Source: Chryseobacterium oleae
Lineage (GTDB): Bacteria; Bacteroidota; Bacteroidia; Flavobacteriales; Weeksellaceae
Direction: 5' to 3'
Length of the DNA: 64,000 bases
NCBI RefSeq assembly: GCF_900115055.1
Contig: NZ_FOVD01000001.1
Location: 1,488,001 to 1,552,000 of the forward strand
Positions within the stretch are counted from its first letter, which is position 1. Each line of letters begins with the position of its first letter. A model generated the notes under the pieces. That model did no database searches. It worked only from the letters and a program-made list of their open reading frames with translations, and was not told the origin of the DNA. The position numbers and the translations under genes were made by a program. This document shows, one piece after another, positions 17,907 to 25,695 of this stretch.

Positions 17907-18812
17907 ATGAAAGTCAGTTTTGAAAGAATCATTGCGAGTGAAAAGAGTTCCTTCCGCACCCTGCACAACAATTCGCCCATCTGCGAGTTTAAGTGGGAAT
18001 ACCACTACCATCCCGAAATCGAACTGGTATGTGTCATTTCCGGAAACGGAACCCGCCACGTTGGCTATCACAAAAGCAATTATACAAATGGAGATCTGGT
18101 GTTAATCGGTTCCAATATTCCTCATTCGGGGTTTGGATTAAATTCTACGGATCCACATGAAGAAATTGTCCTTCAGTTCAGGGAAGAGATTCTTCAGTTT
18201 CCTCAGCAGGAAGTGGAAGCCCGGTCGATTAAAAATCTGCTGGAGCTTTCCAAATATGGAATTCATTTTCATCATAAGATTAAAAAGGTAATGCTTCCGA
18301 AACTGAAACTCATGCTGGAATCTGAAGGCTACAAAAGATATCTGCTGCTGCTTGAGATTTTATTTGAACTTTCAAAATGTAAGGATTATGATCTTTTGAA
18401 CAAGGAAATCATGCCGTACACCATTATCTCAAAAAATAAAACGAGACTGGAAAATATCTTTACCTACGTAGAACATAATTATGATAAGGAAATCAATATC
18501 GAAGATGTGGCCAAACTAGCCAATCTTACACTCCCGGCTTTCTGTAATTTTTTCAAAAAAGCGACGCAGATCACTTTTACGGAATTTGTGAACCGATACC
18601 GTATCAATAAAGCCTGCCTGCTGATGGCTCAGGATAAGAGTATTTCAGAATGCAGTTACAGCTGTGGTTTTAACAATGTGACTTATTTTAACCGGATGTT
18701 TAAAAAGTATACGGAGAAAACGCCTTCTGAGTTTATAAAGAATTTCTCGCACAATAAGGTAAATGTGGATCTGAAGGTTGAAAAGGAGGTTACATTAAAA
18801 GCTACTTTTTAA
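17907..18812 (+). CDS. AraC-family transcriptional regulator of the trehalose locus
   Basis: 301 residues. The N-terminal cupin sensor domain (HYHPEIELVCVISGNG, residues ~32-95, with several histidines) is followed by a C-terminal AraC double helix-turn-helix (~190-290) with IEDVAKLANLT and the typical SISECSYSCGFNNVTYFNRMFKK second helix. It is divergent from the MFS-trehalase-TonB operon, which it very likely activates in response to trehalose or a breakdown product. The start ATG 17907 is preceded by a very A/T-rich 114-bp intergenic region. Confidence 0.85.
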   Translation: MKVSFERIIASEKSSFRTLHNNSPICEFKWEYHYHPEIELVCVISGNGTRHVGYHKSNYTNGDLVLIGSNIPHSGFGLNSTDPHEEIVLQFREEILQFPQQEVEARSIKNLLELSKYGIHFHHKIKKVMLPKLKLMLESEGYKRYLLLLEILFELSKCKDYDLLNKEIMPYTIISKNKTRLENIFTYVEHNYDKEINIEDVAKLANLTLPAFCNFFKKATQITFTEFVNRYRINKACLLMAQDKSISECSYSCGFNNVTYFNRMFKKYTEKTPSEFIKNFSHNKVNVDLKVEKEVTLKATF

Positions 18813-18835
18813 AAATATTCTTTTAACGTACCCTT

Positions 18836-18992
18836 GTCATGCTGAGCGGAGTCGAAGCATCTTGCATATAAAGATTGTAAGAAGTCATGGTATTTTTATT
18901 TCCCACAGATCATGCAAATTTCACAGATAATTATTCATAAACATCTGCGGGATCCGTGAGATCTGCGTGAAATAAAATGATGAGCTCGTTTA
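18836..18992. repeat. Two dispersed repeats: TGTCATGCTGAGCGGAGTCGAAG element and CACAGATnnTGCAAATTTCACAG element
   Basis: CTTGTCATGCTGAGCGGAGT followed by CGAAGCATCTTG is a short interspersed motif that I have seen in many unrelated bacterial genomes. Directly after it comes CACAGATCATGCAAATTTCA, then CATCTGCGGGATCCGTGAGA, related to the 9925-10200 repeat. The remainder of the 320-bp gap holds only a terminator. Confidence 0.6.
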
Positions 18993-19052
18993 TTTATGAT
19001 ATTGAAAAAGTCTCTCTCAGATTTTAAAGATTGACACGGATATTTGTGTGTG

Positions 19053-19082
19053 AAAAAGCTCCTACATTTTATTGTAGGAGCT
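19053..19082 (-). terminator. Terminator after the lipoprotein at 19132
   Basis: AGCTCCTACA and TGTAGGAGCT form a perfect 10-bp stem with a 6-base loop. The T run follows on the reverse strand. Confidence 0.85.
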
Positions 19083-19131
19083 GAATATAAAGTAAAAGGA
19101 TTTATTTAATATCTATAATTGTAAATAATCA

Positions 19132-19764
19132 CTATTTACTCACATCATTCTGTGAGATATTCAGAAACAAACTATCTTGTATTACAGGTTGTGCCATAAA
19201 CTTTGCTTTACCAAAATTTAGTTTTGAAAATCTTCTTAAATCTTCTGCTTCAGGATAATCCCCTTTTAATACTTTGTCATAAGGATAATAGTTTTGTTTA
19301 AATTTTGAAGAATATTTTTCTAAAGGAGGAGATTGGTTGATAGTTAGCTTGTATTTTACACTCAATTTTTCCCTTTCTTTTAAATAAAAAACAGAGTTTC
19401 CATCGCCATTTCTTTCGTCCCCTATAAAATCAGCGTTTCCAATTTCGGTTAGATAAGCATTGTGAATACTATCTAGTTTTTTTTGATAAAATTTTGAAAA
19501 TTGATTATCCTCTATTATTGCATATACATTTATAGGAAAATCTCCTTCTTTCCCACCTTGGGTAGAAAAATCTTTGAATTTCTTATCTCCAAATTCAAGT
19601 GTGTTCGGTACTGGAAAAACAATATTTTGAGAAGTATTATTTTCAAATATAAGAAACAGTTCATTACTATTTTTAACATACTCTAAGCTGAAGGCATCAT
19701 TCTTTTTTTGTTTACAAGAGAATAAACAAAATATTGTTAATAAAGCGAATGTAATATTTTTCAT
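19132..19764 (-). CDS. Lipoprotein, candidate immunity protein, paralogue of the next gene
   Basis: 210 residues with the lipobox CLFSC after MKNITFALLTIF. The mature part contains LEYVKNSNELFLIFENNTSQ, NVYAIIEDN, FYQKKLDSI, SVFYLKEREKL, KLNFGKAKFMAQPVIQDSLF and a short polar tail. Each block has a counterpart in the protein at 19911-20501, so the two are tandem paralogues. The family is not recognised by name. It lies downstream of an Rhs toxin remnant, and an immunity role is inferred from that. The 17 bases before and into the start codon (AGCACTTTAAAATGA) are identical in the two genes, which fits duplication. Confidence 0.75.
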   Translation of the reverse strand: MKNITFALLTIFCLFSCKQKKNDAFSLEYVKNSNELFLIFENNTSQNIVFPVPNTLEFGDKKFKDFSTQGGKEGDFPINVYAIIEDNQFSKFYQKKLDSIHNAYLTEIGNADFIGDERNGDGNSVFYLKEREKLSVKYKLTINQSPPLEKYSSKFKQNYYPYDKVLKGDYPEAEDLRRFSKLNFGKAKFMAQPVIQDSLFLNISQNDVSK

Positions 19765-19876
19765 TTTAAAGTGCTTTGAATTTTACTGTGGCGAACAAAA
19801 AGTACAGCTAAGACACGATATTATAATTCTTTTCATATTATTTAATGAGAGTTTAAAGCTGACCCCTAATTGTATA

Positions 19877-19904
19877 AAAATCCGCCTCATTTGTCAGGCG
19901 GATT
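19877..19904 (-). terminator. Terminator between the paralogous lipoprotein genes
   Basis: AATCCGCCT and AGGCGGATT pair perfectly around an eight-base loop. Confidence 0.75.
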
Positions 19905-19910
19905 AATATT

Positions 19911-20501
19911 TTAATAATTTGTATCTTTTTCAGAAATAGTTATAAACAAACTATCCTTTATTACTGGCTGCAATATAAATCTTGCCCTACCAAAATTAAG
20001 CTTAGAAAATTTCGATATATAATCTCTTTCTAAATAATTCTCCTCTATTCCTCTTTTGTAAGGATAATAAATCTGTTTATACTTAGAAGGGATAGCAGTT
20101 CTTAGTATATTTAAATCGTAAAATATCTTTAAAGAGCTGTCTTTTTTCAAATAAAAGACTGAATGGCCATCAGAAGGCCGCTTTAAATCAATAAGAACCT
20201 GCATATTTTCATTTATCAATGTTTTTATATAAAGACTATCTAATATTTTTTGATAATATTTATTTTGCTTGTTAGTCTTTATTATAGCATATACATTTTG
20301 AGAATCTTTATTTTTTACACTCTCAAACCCTATCATATTAGGTGCTAAAAATACAATATCAGTACTGGTATTATTTTCAAAATTAAGTACAATATTCTTG
20401 TTATCCTGTTTATAGGATAGATTGAAAGTATCTGTTTTCTTCTTTTTACAGGAAAAAACAAAAAAGAAAGAAAAAACCAGTAAAATTATTCTGCTTCTCA
20501 T
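19911..20501 (-). CDS. Lipoprotein, candidate immunity protein, paralogue of the gene at 19132
   Basis: 196 residues with the lipobox FVFSC. It shares the sequence blocks YKQDNKNIVLNFENNTS, NVYAIIKTN, YYQKILDSLY, HSVFYLKKDS, QIYYPYKRG and KLNFGRARFILQPVIKDSLF with its downstream paralogue. Its ATG overlaps the TGA of an upstream open frame (20498-20752) in an ATGA junction. That is the arrangement expected where an immunity gene followed a toxin C-terminus. Function is otherwise unknown. Confidence 0.75.
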   Translation of the reverse strand: MRSRIILLVFSFFFVFSCKKKKTDTFNLSYKQDNKNIVLNFENNTSTDIVFLAPNMIGFESVKNKDSQNVYAIIKTNKQNKYYQKILDSLYIKTLINENMQVLIDLKRPSDGHSVFYLKKDSSLKIFYDLNILRTAIPSKYKQIYYPYKRGIEENYLERDYISKFSKLNFGRARFILQPVIKDSLFITISEKDTNY

Positions 20502-20752
20502 TTTAAAGTGCTTTTTAAATAATTATTATAAATAGGTTTTATTTTTTGTATTAGTGGCTTTAATCTTTCTTCAGAAGTTACATAGTTGAATAGTGACTCC
20601 ATGCTTAAATTCAATTTTTGCCATCCTCTGAATCGTACATATTCCTGTTCCCATTGTCCCGTAAAATACTCATGTACACTATCTTTTTTATTCAGCCAAC
20701 CATCATCCTTTTTATCAAAAAGACTATCATTGTTTAATATATAAAGGAAAAT
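20498..20752 (-). pseudogene. Orphan C-terminal fragment, probably a toxin tail
   Basis: The reverse strand is open for 84 codons with no start codon near its beginning. It encodes NNDSLFDKKDDGWLNKKDSV, then HEYFTGQWEQEYVRFRGWQK and a tail ending NYLKSTLK. The stop overlaps the lipoprotein ATG by ATGA. It reads like genuine protein and has no promoter or start of its own, so I interpret it as the displaced 3' end of a toxin module. The toxin family is not identified. Confidence 0.5.
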
Positions 20753-20776
20753 TTAATGCCCTATCGTTAAGAACAA

Positions 20777-21445
20777 TTAATTCATATTTTTTAAAATAAT
20801 ATTCACTTTATTTGAAGTAATAATTCCTGAAAATATTATATACTTTTCTGATTTTTGATCCAAAATTTTAGAAAATTTTTTCAACATTTTTTTAGGGATA
20901 TTCAAATGCAATTGAAAATAATATTCTTTTTCATTTTTTATATCATAAAATAAAGATCCATTATCTGCACTAGAATTATAAATAGGAAAACTAATTTTAG
21001 TACATAAAGCTATACTTTTTTTAGGAGGAATATTTATGATTCTTTTATATATTTTATAAAAAATATATAATTCAGAAATATTTGTTGAATCTAACATATA
21101 TAATTCTCTAAATGTCAATAGTTCTTTATTGGATGGATTAGCATTTTTAAGATTCTTTTCGTATGCATAGGAACCAGATACAGGATTTAATAGTCTTTCT
21201 CCATCATATATTCTAAAATTCAATAATCCTAAGTAAGGTTCATCAACTATTTCATTTTCGCCGGTACTGAATCCAGTTGAATCTATTAGAATTTTATAAT
21301 ATTGCCTTGAATTATTTTTAATGTTATAGCATAGATTATTATTTCCAGGTGTTAATTCTATTCTACTAATCGGAATATCAATTTCTAAATCCTGAGCAAG
21401 TGCCATATTAGTAAATAATATCAGGATGAAAATATACTTTTTCAT
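20777..21445 (-). CDS. Secreted protein, candidate immunity to the Rhs-linked metallopeptidase domain
   Basis: 222 residues with a Sec signal peptide, MKKYIFILILFTNMALAQ. The mature part contains RIELTPGNNNLCYNIKNN, NNRQYYKILIDS-like strands, and a C-terminal NIPKKMLKKFSKILDQKSEK segment. It starts in direct overlap with the stop of the Rhs-type frame at 21445, the position always taken by an immunity gene in polymorphic toxin loci. Its export to the periplasm would fit a toxin acting there. The assignment as immunity is inference from position; no family is recognised. Confidence 0.6.
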   Translation of the reverse strand: MKKYIFILILFTNMALAQDLEIDIPISRIELTPGNNNLCYNIKNNSRQYYKILIDSTGFSTGENEIVDEPYLGLLNFRIYDGERLLNPVSGSYAYEKNLKNANPSNKELLTFRELYMLDSTNISELYIFYKIYKRIINIPPKKSIALCTKISFPIYNSSADNGSLFYDIKNEKEYYFQLHLNIPKKMLKKFSKILDQKSEKYIIFSGIITSNKVNIILKNMN

Positions 21446-22537
21446 TAGAAGGTATTTTTAGGTTTATAATTATATATTTTATATAATTTTAATTCATTAT
21501 TATAAAACTTCAGATTTTCATATGCAGATGGATCCCCCATTCTCTCACTCCATGTGTGAGCTTCTATTTCTGAAATGATTTTATATTTTCTTCCTGAAGT
21601 ATCATTATACATTCTCATCCAGTCATTTCTAAATCGGACATTATGATAAACATGTACAAATTCATGTCCAATAGTTAATCCTAAATCTAGATTAGTTAAA
21701 ATACCCATCTTAGATAGCATTACCGATGTACCAAAAGTTTCTCCTAATGTTACTCCACCAGGTCTACTACTTGGAATTCCTTTAACAACATGAAATATAG
21801 CACTTTTCTCTCCTAATTCAAATAACCTATTAAGTTCAGGTGTATTAGTTACCATTTCTATTAATCCTTTATTTGATAAATCTGGGGTCGCATCTAATTT
21901 ATAATTTATTCTAAGTTGTTCTTTTAGTATAGAAGAACCATCTGTTCTGAATAATAAATCATAATATAAATGATCGTAAACCGCATTAAGCTCACTAGAT
22001 TTGTAAAATTCAATATCATTAGAAATATTTCTTGAAGTCACTTTGTTATAATATAAGCCTTCAGAAAAGGTTATATCATTATCCGACAAATTAAATGAAT
22101 AATTAATACCTGAGAATCCTATAAGTGCACTTTTAAAAATATTTTGCCCGGTCGCTATTCCATTAAATATACTTCCCACAGATCCAATTACGGAATTTGC
22201 AATAAATTTCGTTCCATATACATTAATATTGCTTATCCCCTGGCCAATAGCAGCTCCGGCGAATGCTCCTCCCACCACAGCTGTCCATGTGTTTTTCCAG
22301 TCCCATTTTACAGGATTAAAATTTCCATGATTGGCCTGAACCCTTGAGAAATAGCTTCCTACGAGAGATGCAATAAACCATGCCCAGAATTCTCCAGTAG
22401 GATCACAATAGTTTTAGATTGCATAGAAGCCAGTTTAGCAGCAGAATAGGGTATTTAAAGTAGACTTCGGTTACTTGGGCATGCGATATGCCCAAACCTG
22501 TGCATATAAGAAATGCACTTAAATAGTTTTTTTTCAT
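21445..22537 (-). pseudogene. Collapsed Rhs polymorphic toxin: signal peptide plus core end and HExxH toxin domain
   Basis: Two open frames meet here. At 22537-22403 a signal peptide MKKNYLSAFLICTGLGISHA starts normally but ends after 44 codons. From 22413 to 21445 a second frame carries CDPTGEFWAWFIASLVGSYF, then VQANHGNFNPVKWDW and VVGGAFAGAAIGQGIS, the typical end of a Chryseobacterium Rhs core. It finishes in a ~200-residue variable domain with TIGHEFVHVYHNVR and ISEIEAHTWSER. HEFVH is an HExxH zinc site and the later EIEAH could supply the third ligand, so the toxin is probably a metallopeptidase. The YD-repeat bulk of the protein is missing, evidently by deletion, and the two parts are out of frame. 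A GTG at 22278 could still start a 277-residue fragment. Confidence 0.65.
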
Positions 22538-22754
22538 ATTTGAATGTTTTAGGGTGTGAATATAAAAATTATTTTTAATTCCCAAAATGGGGAACGTAAA
22601 TATTTTAATGTGGATTTTACGAAGACGCTGTAAGCATTATAAATAGCCACATTATAAACTTTGAATACAGAGTAAACTCCAAACATCTTTTATAAAAAGG
22701 GTAATGGATACTTATTTCCCGCAGACATTTCCGATTACACAGAATTTTACGCAT

Positions 22755-22783
22755 AAAAAAAGCCGCTCTAAAAAGAACAGCTT
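22755..22783 (-). terminator. Terminator after the thioredoxin-like gene
   Basis: On the reverse strand AAGCTGTTCT and AGAGCGGCTT pair imperfectly and are followed by seven T. Confidence 0.55.
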
Positions 22784-22827
22784 ATACTTATATATACGAC
22801 GGTTAAAAATTTCAACCATTCATATTA

Positions 22828-23382
22828 TTATTTCCATTTGATATTGCATCCCATACTTGGCTTCTGAATCTCTTCCTGCGGTTCACCCAACAAAAGGTTT
22901 TCGAAAGCGATGATCAGGTCTTCTCCGGTTACATCTTTGTTGTTTCCGGGTCTTGAATCATCCATCTGTCCTCTGTAGATAAGGTCTAATTTATCATCGA
23001 AGAAATAGAAATCCGGTGTGCATGCTGCATCGTAAGCTTTTGCTACGGCCTGACTTTCGTCATACAGATATGGGAAATCAAAATTTCTTTCGATCTGGAA
23101 TTCGATCATTTTTTCCGGAGAATCGGCCGGATATTTTTCTACATTGTTGGCATTGATTGCAATGAATTCAATCCCTTTTTCATTATAGTCTTCATACAGT
23201 TCGTTGATCTTGTCGATCACGTGAAGAACAAACGGACAGTGGTTACACATAAAGATCACCAGTGTTCCTTTCTCACCTTTCAGATCTTCCAGAGATTGGA
23301 TCTCATTAGTTTTTGAAGGGTTCGGAAGCTCGAAAAACGGAGCCTTGGTTCCTAAAGCCAGCATATTGGAGGGAGTATTCAT
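22828..23382 (-). CDS. Thioredoxin/AhpC-like thiol-disulfide family protein
   Basis: 184 residues with a thioredoxin fold. It has MLALGTKAPFFELPNPSKT, a KGTLVIFMCNHCPFVLHV active-site strand with CNHC, FIAINANNVEKYPADSP, the cis-proline region AYDAACTPDFYFFDD, and the RGQMDDSRPGN loop. This is a common Bacteroidota subgroup of redoxin-domain proteins, cytoplasmic, with a CxxC that could support disulfide or peroxide reduction. ATG 23382 is preferred over TTG 23406 because a -7 box (TATCTTTG, 23404-23411) sits just upstream of it. Confidence 0.85.
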   Translation of the reverse strand: MNTPSNMLALGTKAPFFELPNPSKTNEIQSLEDLKGEKGTLVIFMCNHCPFVLHVIDKINELYEDYNEKGIEFIAINANNVEKYPADSPEKMIEFQIERNFDFPYLYDESQAVAKAYDAACTPDFYFFDDKLDLIYRGQMDDSRPGNNKDVTGEDLIIAFENLLLGEPQEEIQKPSMGCNIKWK

Positions 23383-23403
23383 ATCCTTTATTTTCTTTAT
23401 CAG

Positions 23404-23434
23404 CAAAGATAAAGTTTCTTTTAATACAAGCCAA
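23404..23434 (-). promoter_or_regulatory. Promoter of the thioredoxin-like gene
   Basis: On the reverse strand TATCTTTG (23411-23404) is a perfect TAnnTTTG. TTGG lies about 19-20 bp upstream as the -33 element. Confidence 0.55.
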
Positions 23435-23480
23435 TTCAGTAATTTATAAACTTGCGTTAAATGTTAATTATTAAATATTA

Positions 23481-23526
23481 TTTGGAAGTTATACTTAAAA
23501 GTTTGTAGTTTTGCTAACACTGTTAG
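23481..23526 (+). promoter_or_regulatory. tetR promoter with overlapping palindromic operator
   Basis: TTTG at 23481-23484 and TAGTTTTG at 23506-23513 are spaced 21 bp. Immediately after the -7 box lies CTAACACTGTTAG (23514-23526), a perfect TAACA-N-TGTTA palindrome covering the expected start site. The same palindrome recurs three times before the efflux genes, so this is probably the binding site of the TetR regulator itself (autoregulation). Confidence 0.7.
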
Positions 23527-23539
23527 TAAATAAAAAATC

Positions 23540-24136
23540 ATGGGCCTACATGAACGTCGCCAAAGAGAGAAAGAATCCATACGTGCAAATATTTTGCAGG
23601 CGGCTTTTGGTTTGGCTAAAACAGAGGGCTGGGCATCACTTTCGATGCGTAAAATTGCAGATGCCATTGAGTACAGTGCTCCTGTAGTGTATGATTATTT
23701 TGAAAACAAAGAAGCCATTTTGTATGAAATTTCTATCAATGGTTTTCATTGTCTTCATATAGAGCTGTTAAAAGCTCAGCAGAAATTTGATACCCCGGAA
23801 GAGCAGCTTACGGCCATCGTAGATGCTTACTGGGATTTTGCTTTTAAAAATAAAGAATACTATCAGCTGATGTTCGGTTTGGGAATGCAGTGTAGCGGCA
23901 AGGGCCAGATGAAAGCAGAATTTTCATCATTTCAGGACCTGATCTATGAGTGTACCTTCAACATCATTAAGAAGAACGGATCCAATCCGGACAATGCCTG
24001 TCATATGTCTCACGCTTTATTTTCAGCGGTGCACGGTTTGATCTCTATTATGATGATGCGAAATACAGATATTCCTTCTACGATGAATAAAACGACTTTA
24101 GACGAAACGGTTTCAGCTTTCGTTAAGTCTTTGTAA
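23540..24136 (+). CDS. TetR/AcrR-family repressor of the RND efflux operon
   Basis: 198 residues. The N-terminal TetR DNA-binding domain (residues ~8-60) contains RANILQAAFGLAKTEGW, SLSMRKIADAIEYSAPVVYDYF and ENKEAILYEI. The rest is the all-helical ligand-binding domain. It is transcribed toward a complete RND tripartite system 360 bp downstream and is flanked by four copies of a palindrome (see operator sites). Repression of its own gene and of the pump operon, relieved by a drug-like ligand, is the likely mode. Start is ATG 23540. Confidence 0.88.
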   Translation: MGLHERRQREKESIRANILQAAFGLAKTEGWASLSMRKIADAIEYSAPVVYDYFENKEAILYEISINGFHCLHIELLKAQQKFDTPEEQLTAIVDAYWDFAFKNKEYYQLMFGLGMQCSGKGQMKAEFSSFQDLIYECTFNIIKKNGSNPDNACHMSHALFSAVHGLISIMMMRNTDIPSTMNKTTLDETVSAFVKSL

Positions 24137-24154
24137 ATTTTTTTGAACCAAAAA

Positions 24155-24167
24155 TTAACACCGTTAG
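24155..24167. promoter_or_regulatory. TetR operator-like palindrome 2
   Basis: TTAACACCGTTAG, one copy of the TAACA-N-nGTTA site found at the tetR promoter. It sits in the leader of the efflux operon in the context TTTTTTTGAAC...GGAAA, which is repeated almost unchanged around copy 4. Confidence 0.65.
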
Positions 24168-24223
24168 GAAAAATAACATCGAATACCGGTAAAATATTCA
24201 GTTAAAAACTAAAAAAAAGTAAC

Positions 24224-24301
24224 ATGGAAACTATAATTCAAAAATTCAGGACAGCTTTTATCAATCACTTAACACTGTTAGATAAATTAACACACTATTA
24301 A
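24224..24301 (+). CDS. Possible 25-residue leader ORF in the efflux operon leader
   Basis: ATG at 24224 opens METIIQKFRTAFINHLTLLD and stops at 24299-24301. It follows an A-rich stretch suitable for initiation. It overlaps operator copy 3, so it may be accidental. No function can be assigned. Confidence 0.25.
   Translation: METIIQKFRTAFINHLTLLDKLTHY
24269..24300. promoter_or_regulatory. TetR operator-like palindrome 3 with a degenerate neighbour
   Basis: TTAACACTGTTAG at 24269-24281, followed 5 bp later by TTAACACACTATTA (24287-24300), a weaker half-matched copy. Confidence 0.6.
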
Positions 24302-24408
24302 TACACCTCACTTATCCATACATTCAACATTAAAAAACAGACAGCACTTATGAAAATGACGATCTGACTCCTTTATTAAAAATTCTGAAATTTTTTTTGA
24401 ACTTAATA

Positions 24409-24421
24409 TTAACACCGTTAG
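24409..24421. promoter_or_regulatory. TetR operator-like palindrome 4
   Basis: TTAACACCGTTAG, 74 bp before the adaptor gene. The surrounding TTTTTTTTGAACTTAATA and GGAAATATA closely resemble the context of copy 2, suggesting a local duplication of a regulatory block. Confidence 0.65.
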
Positions 24422-24494
24422 GAAATATATCAGAATTAATTTAAAAAACACTATTACTTAAATCTAACACTTCATTAAAAAAATTAAACCCACA

Positions 24495-25655
24495 ATGAAA
24501 ATACCTGGAAAAATAAGGTTTATCGTACTTATATCAAGTATTATCCTTTTGCAGAACTGTACCCAAGCAGCAGAAGGTTCCAATGCAGCACCGCCTGCTC
24601 CGGAACTTCCGGTTTACACCGTGATCACATCTCCAGCGACAACATATCAGGAATTTCCTACCGCACTGGAAGGTAAAAACAATGTAGAGATCAGATCTCA
24701 GGTAGACGGATACTTGGACAGAATCTATGTGGAAGAAGGTTCTTACGTAAGAGCCGGACAGCCATTATTTAAAATAGATTCAAGAGCGTATGGCGAGCAG
24801 GTGAATATGGCGCAGGCCAATCTTCAGGCTGCCAATGCCAATATTGAAAAGGCTAAAGTGGAAGTTGACAGACTTCAGCCGTTAGTAGCAGCAAAAGTAG
24901 TTTCTGACGTACAGCTTAAAACCGCAAAAGCCAATTATGCTGCTGCCGTTGCCGCTTCATCACAGGCCAGAGCTTCAGTAGGAAACGCAAGGATCAATGT
25001 AGGATTTACAACGATCACAGCACCGGTAAGCGGATATATCGGAAGAATTCCTTATAAAAAAGGAAGTCTGATCTCAAGAACTGATGTTAATCCATTGACT
25101 TTACTGTCGGATATCAGCGAAATTTATGCTTACTTCTCTTTAAGCGAACTGGATTTCATCGCATTTCAGAAGAAATATCCGGGAGCTACTTTAGATGAAA
25201 AGCTGAAGAATATGCCAATGGTAGATCTGGTGATCGCAGATAACAGCATTTACCCTCAAAAAGGAAAAATGAGCATTGTAGACGGTCAGTTTGACAAAAC
25301 TACAGGAGCCATCAGCGTTCGCGCGGTTTTCCCTAATGCGCAGGGAGCTTTAAGAACCGGAAATACAGGAAGAGTGCGTATGCCTCAGATGCTTTCCAAT
25401 GCCCTGATCATTCCACAGGAATCTACTTTTGAAATTCAGGACAAAACCTATGTGTACATCTTAGGAAAAGACAACAAAGTAACCAGCAAGCCGATTAAAG
25501 TCTCAGGAAAAACAGAAAACTACTACTTTATTTCTGAAGGAGTTGCTCCGGGAGAAAAAATCGTGTACACCGGAATCGGAGCGTTGAAGGATGGTGCTTC
25601 TGTAAAGCCAAAAGCAATCTCTTCCGACAGCTTATTGAGAGCCAGACCTTTGTAA
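24495..25655 (+). CDS. RND efflux periplasmic adaptor (membrane fusion) lipoprotein
   Basis: 386 residues. The signal MKIPGKIRFIVLISSIILLQNC ends in a lipobox. The lipoyl-type halves are visible: VEIRSQVDGYLDRIYVEEGS (residues ~57-80) and INVGFTTITAPVSGYIGRI (~172-192), separated by an alanine-rich coiled-coil hairpin. A beta barrel and membrane-proximal domain follow to the C-terminus. It bridges the inner-membrane RND pump and the outer-membrane channel encoded next to it. Expression is probably controlled by the upstream TetR through the operators at 24155-24421. Confidence 0.93.
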   Translation: MKIPGKIRFIVLISSIILLQNCTQAAEGSNAAPPAPELPVYTVITSPATTYQEFPTALEGKNNVEIRSQVDGYLDRIYVEEGSYVRAGQPLFKIDSRAYGEQVNMAQANLQAANANIEKAKVEVDRLQPLVAAKVVSDVQLKTAKANYAAAVAASSQARASVGNARINVGFTTITAPVSGYIGRIPYKKGSLISRTDVNPLTLLSDISEIYAYFSLSELDFIAFQKKYPGATLDEKLKNMPMVDLVIADNSIYPQKGKMSIVDGQFDKTTGAISVRAVFPNAQGALRTGNTGRVRMPQMLSNALIIPQESTFEIQDKTYVYILGKDNKVTSKPIKVSGKTENYYFISEGVAPGEKIVYTGIGALKDGASVKPKAISSDSLLRARPL

Positions 25656-25695
25656 TCTATTCCGAATACAGAAGACTTAAAAAAATAAACTTCTT

